The notes beneath the pieces are model-generated. The model saw only the letters and a list, made by a program, of their open reading frames with translations, searched no databases and had not been told where the DNA came from. Shown here piece after piece: positions 63,471 through 64,000 of a DNA stretch of 64,000 nucleotides (positions within the stretch are counted from its first letter, which is position 1; each line of letters begins with the position of its first letter). The position numbers were made by a program, and so were the translations under genes. Location: assembly GCF_035046505.1 (NCBI RefSeq), contig NC_089823.1, positions 7,624,645 to 7,688,644 of the forward strand, written 5' to 3'. Source of the DNA: Tiliqua scincoides (lineage: Eukaryota > Chordata > Lepidosauria > Squamata > Scincidae).

Positions 63471-64000
63471 CAATCCTTTTCTAAAATCAAATTTCACAGA
63501 TGCCTGATTTGTATGGAAAAAAAAAATACTATCATGCCTCGTTGCAGGATTTGCCTCTTGCCCTAGGGAAAGCCCTTATCGAAAGGGGGAGGGGAAAGAG
63601 GGGAAAGCCCCTCTTGCCCTGGAGAAAGCTCTCTCGGACCTGCATGAGCCAGCTGGCTGGCACAAATCTGTTGGCACCCGTGTCAGTGCCTGGTAGGGGG
63701 ATAGGATGAGGTGCATGCAGTCACCACCGATCCCACCTCCTTCCCAGATCCAATCCACCCACATCCTGCCCCTGTCACTGACCTCTCTCCATTCTACCCC
63801 CTCCCCGCCCCCCAGCCCTGCTCGGTTTGGCAGAGAACTCACTTTCTCCTCCACTGTGCTTCACATTAGTGCACCTTCACATTAGTGCACCCAGCCTCTG
63901 CACCGTTGCAAAGCACTTAATGGCTCTTTTGCAATGTGTGGAAGCCTAACATGCTGGTGGGGTGCGCACTATACCGTCACACCAGTAAGGTAGGATCGGG
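63471..64000. other. GC-rich sequence, probably a family L copy leaving the window
   Basis: GGCACAAATCTGTTGGCACC and a final ACCAGTAAGGTAGGATCGGG resemble family L interiors and ends. No gene was recognised. Confidence 0.35.

Noticed and set aside
1-64000. A defence system, metabolic gene cluster or intact viral genome
   Set aside because: No such coding genes are present on either strand; all recognised proteins are LINE reverse transcriptases or a hAT transposase.

Overview
The window looks like intergenic or intronic DNA of a squamate reptile (lizard or snake). The support is the repeat content: CR1 LINEs whose 3' ends finish in TTCTTATG octamers, L2 LINEs, a MIR-type SINE, a tRNA-derived SINE ending in a GGCGGTATATAAATA-like tail, 5S rRNA-derived SINEs, and a very dense population of hAT miniature elements. 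I found no convincing host protein-coding exon, no host RNA gene and no CRISPR array. Nearly every long open frame lies inside a transposon or is antisense to one.

Layout. 1-9.4 kb: single-copy DNA with hAT miniatures, an L2 3' end, three 5S SINEs and a solo LTR (6516-7163) that carries one of those SINEs. 9.4-16.3 kb: nested hAT miniatures, many with intact 8-bp target duplications. 16.35-20.5 kb: the richest spot. Two unrelated hAT elements sit back to back on one 8-bp target. The second (16924-20509) is a full-length autonomous-type hAT with a decayed transposase gene, and it appears to be the parent of four ~460-bp miniatures elsewhere in the window. 20.5-28 kb: a pogo/Tigger-like miniature, an L2 and a possible second solo LTR. 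28.7-30.05 kb: two copies of one LINE, tail to tail, each bounded by target duplications and each with a scrambled 5' junction. 30.8-34.5 kb: more hAT miniatures and a tRNA SINE. 35.36-36.48 kb: a seven-unit, 140-bp tandem array of CR1 3' ends whose junctions carry a ZNF143/THAP11-like motif. 40.9-48 kb: CR1 copies, one with a nearly open reverse transcriptase. 51.7-56.6 kb: a 457-bp composite retroelement and a 1.85-kb hAT-like element with internal 185-bp repeats. 56.8-64 kb: more LINE, CR1, SINE and hAT copies.

How the parts relate. Three structurally different elements (the 5S SINE, a LINE with a C-terminal zinc finger, and the 457-bp composite) end in the same ~30-nt 3' tail. This is the usual sign that one LINE's reverse transcriptase mobilises all of them. 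The hAT families A, B, G, H, I and J all use target sites with TA at the centre (nnnTAnnn, the Buster-type pattern), whereas family C sites have GT there. Family letters A-J, C and L are local labels used only in this annotation. All boundaries were read by eye, and family names rest on recognised motifs rather than a database search.
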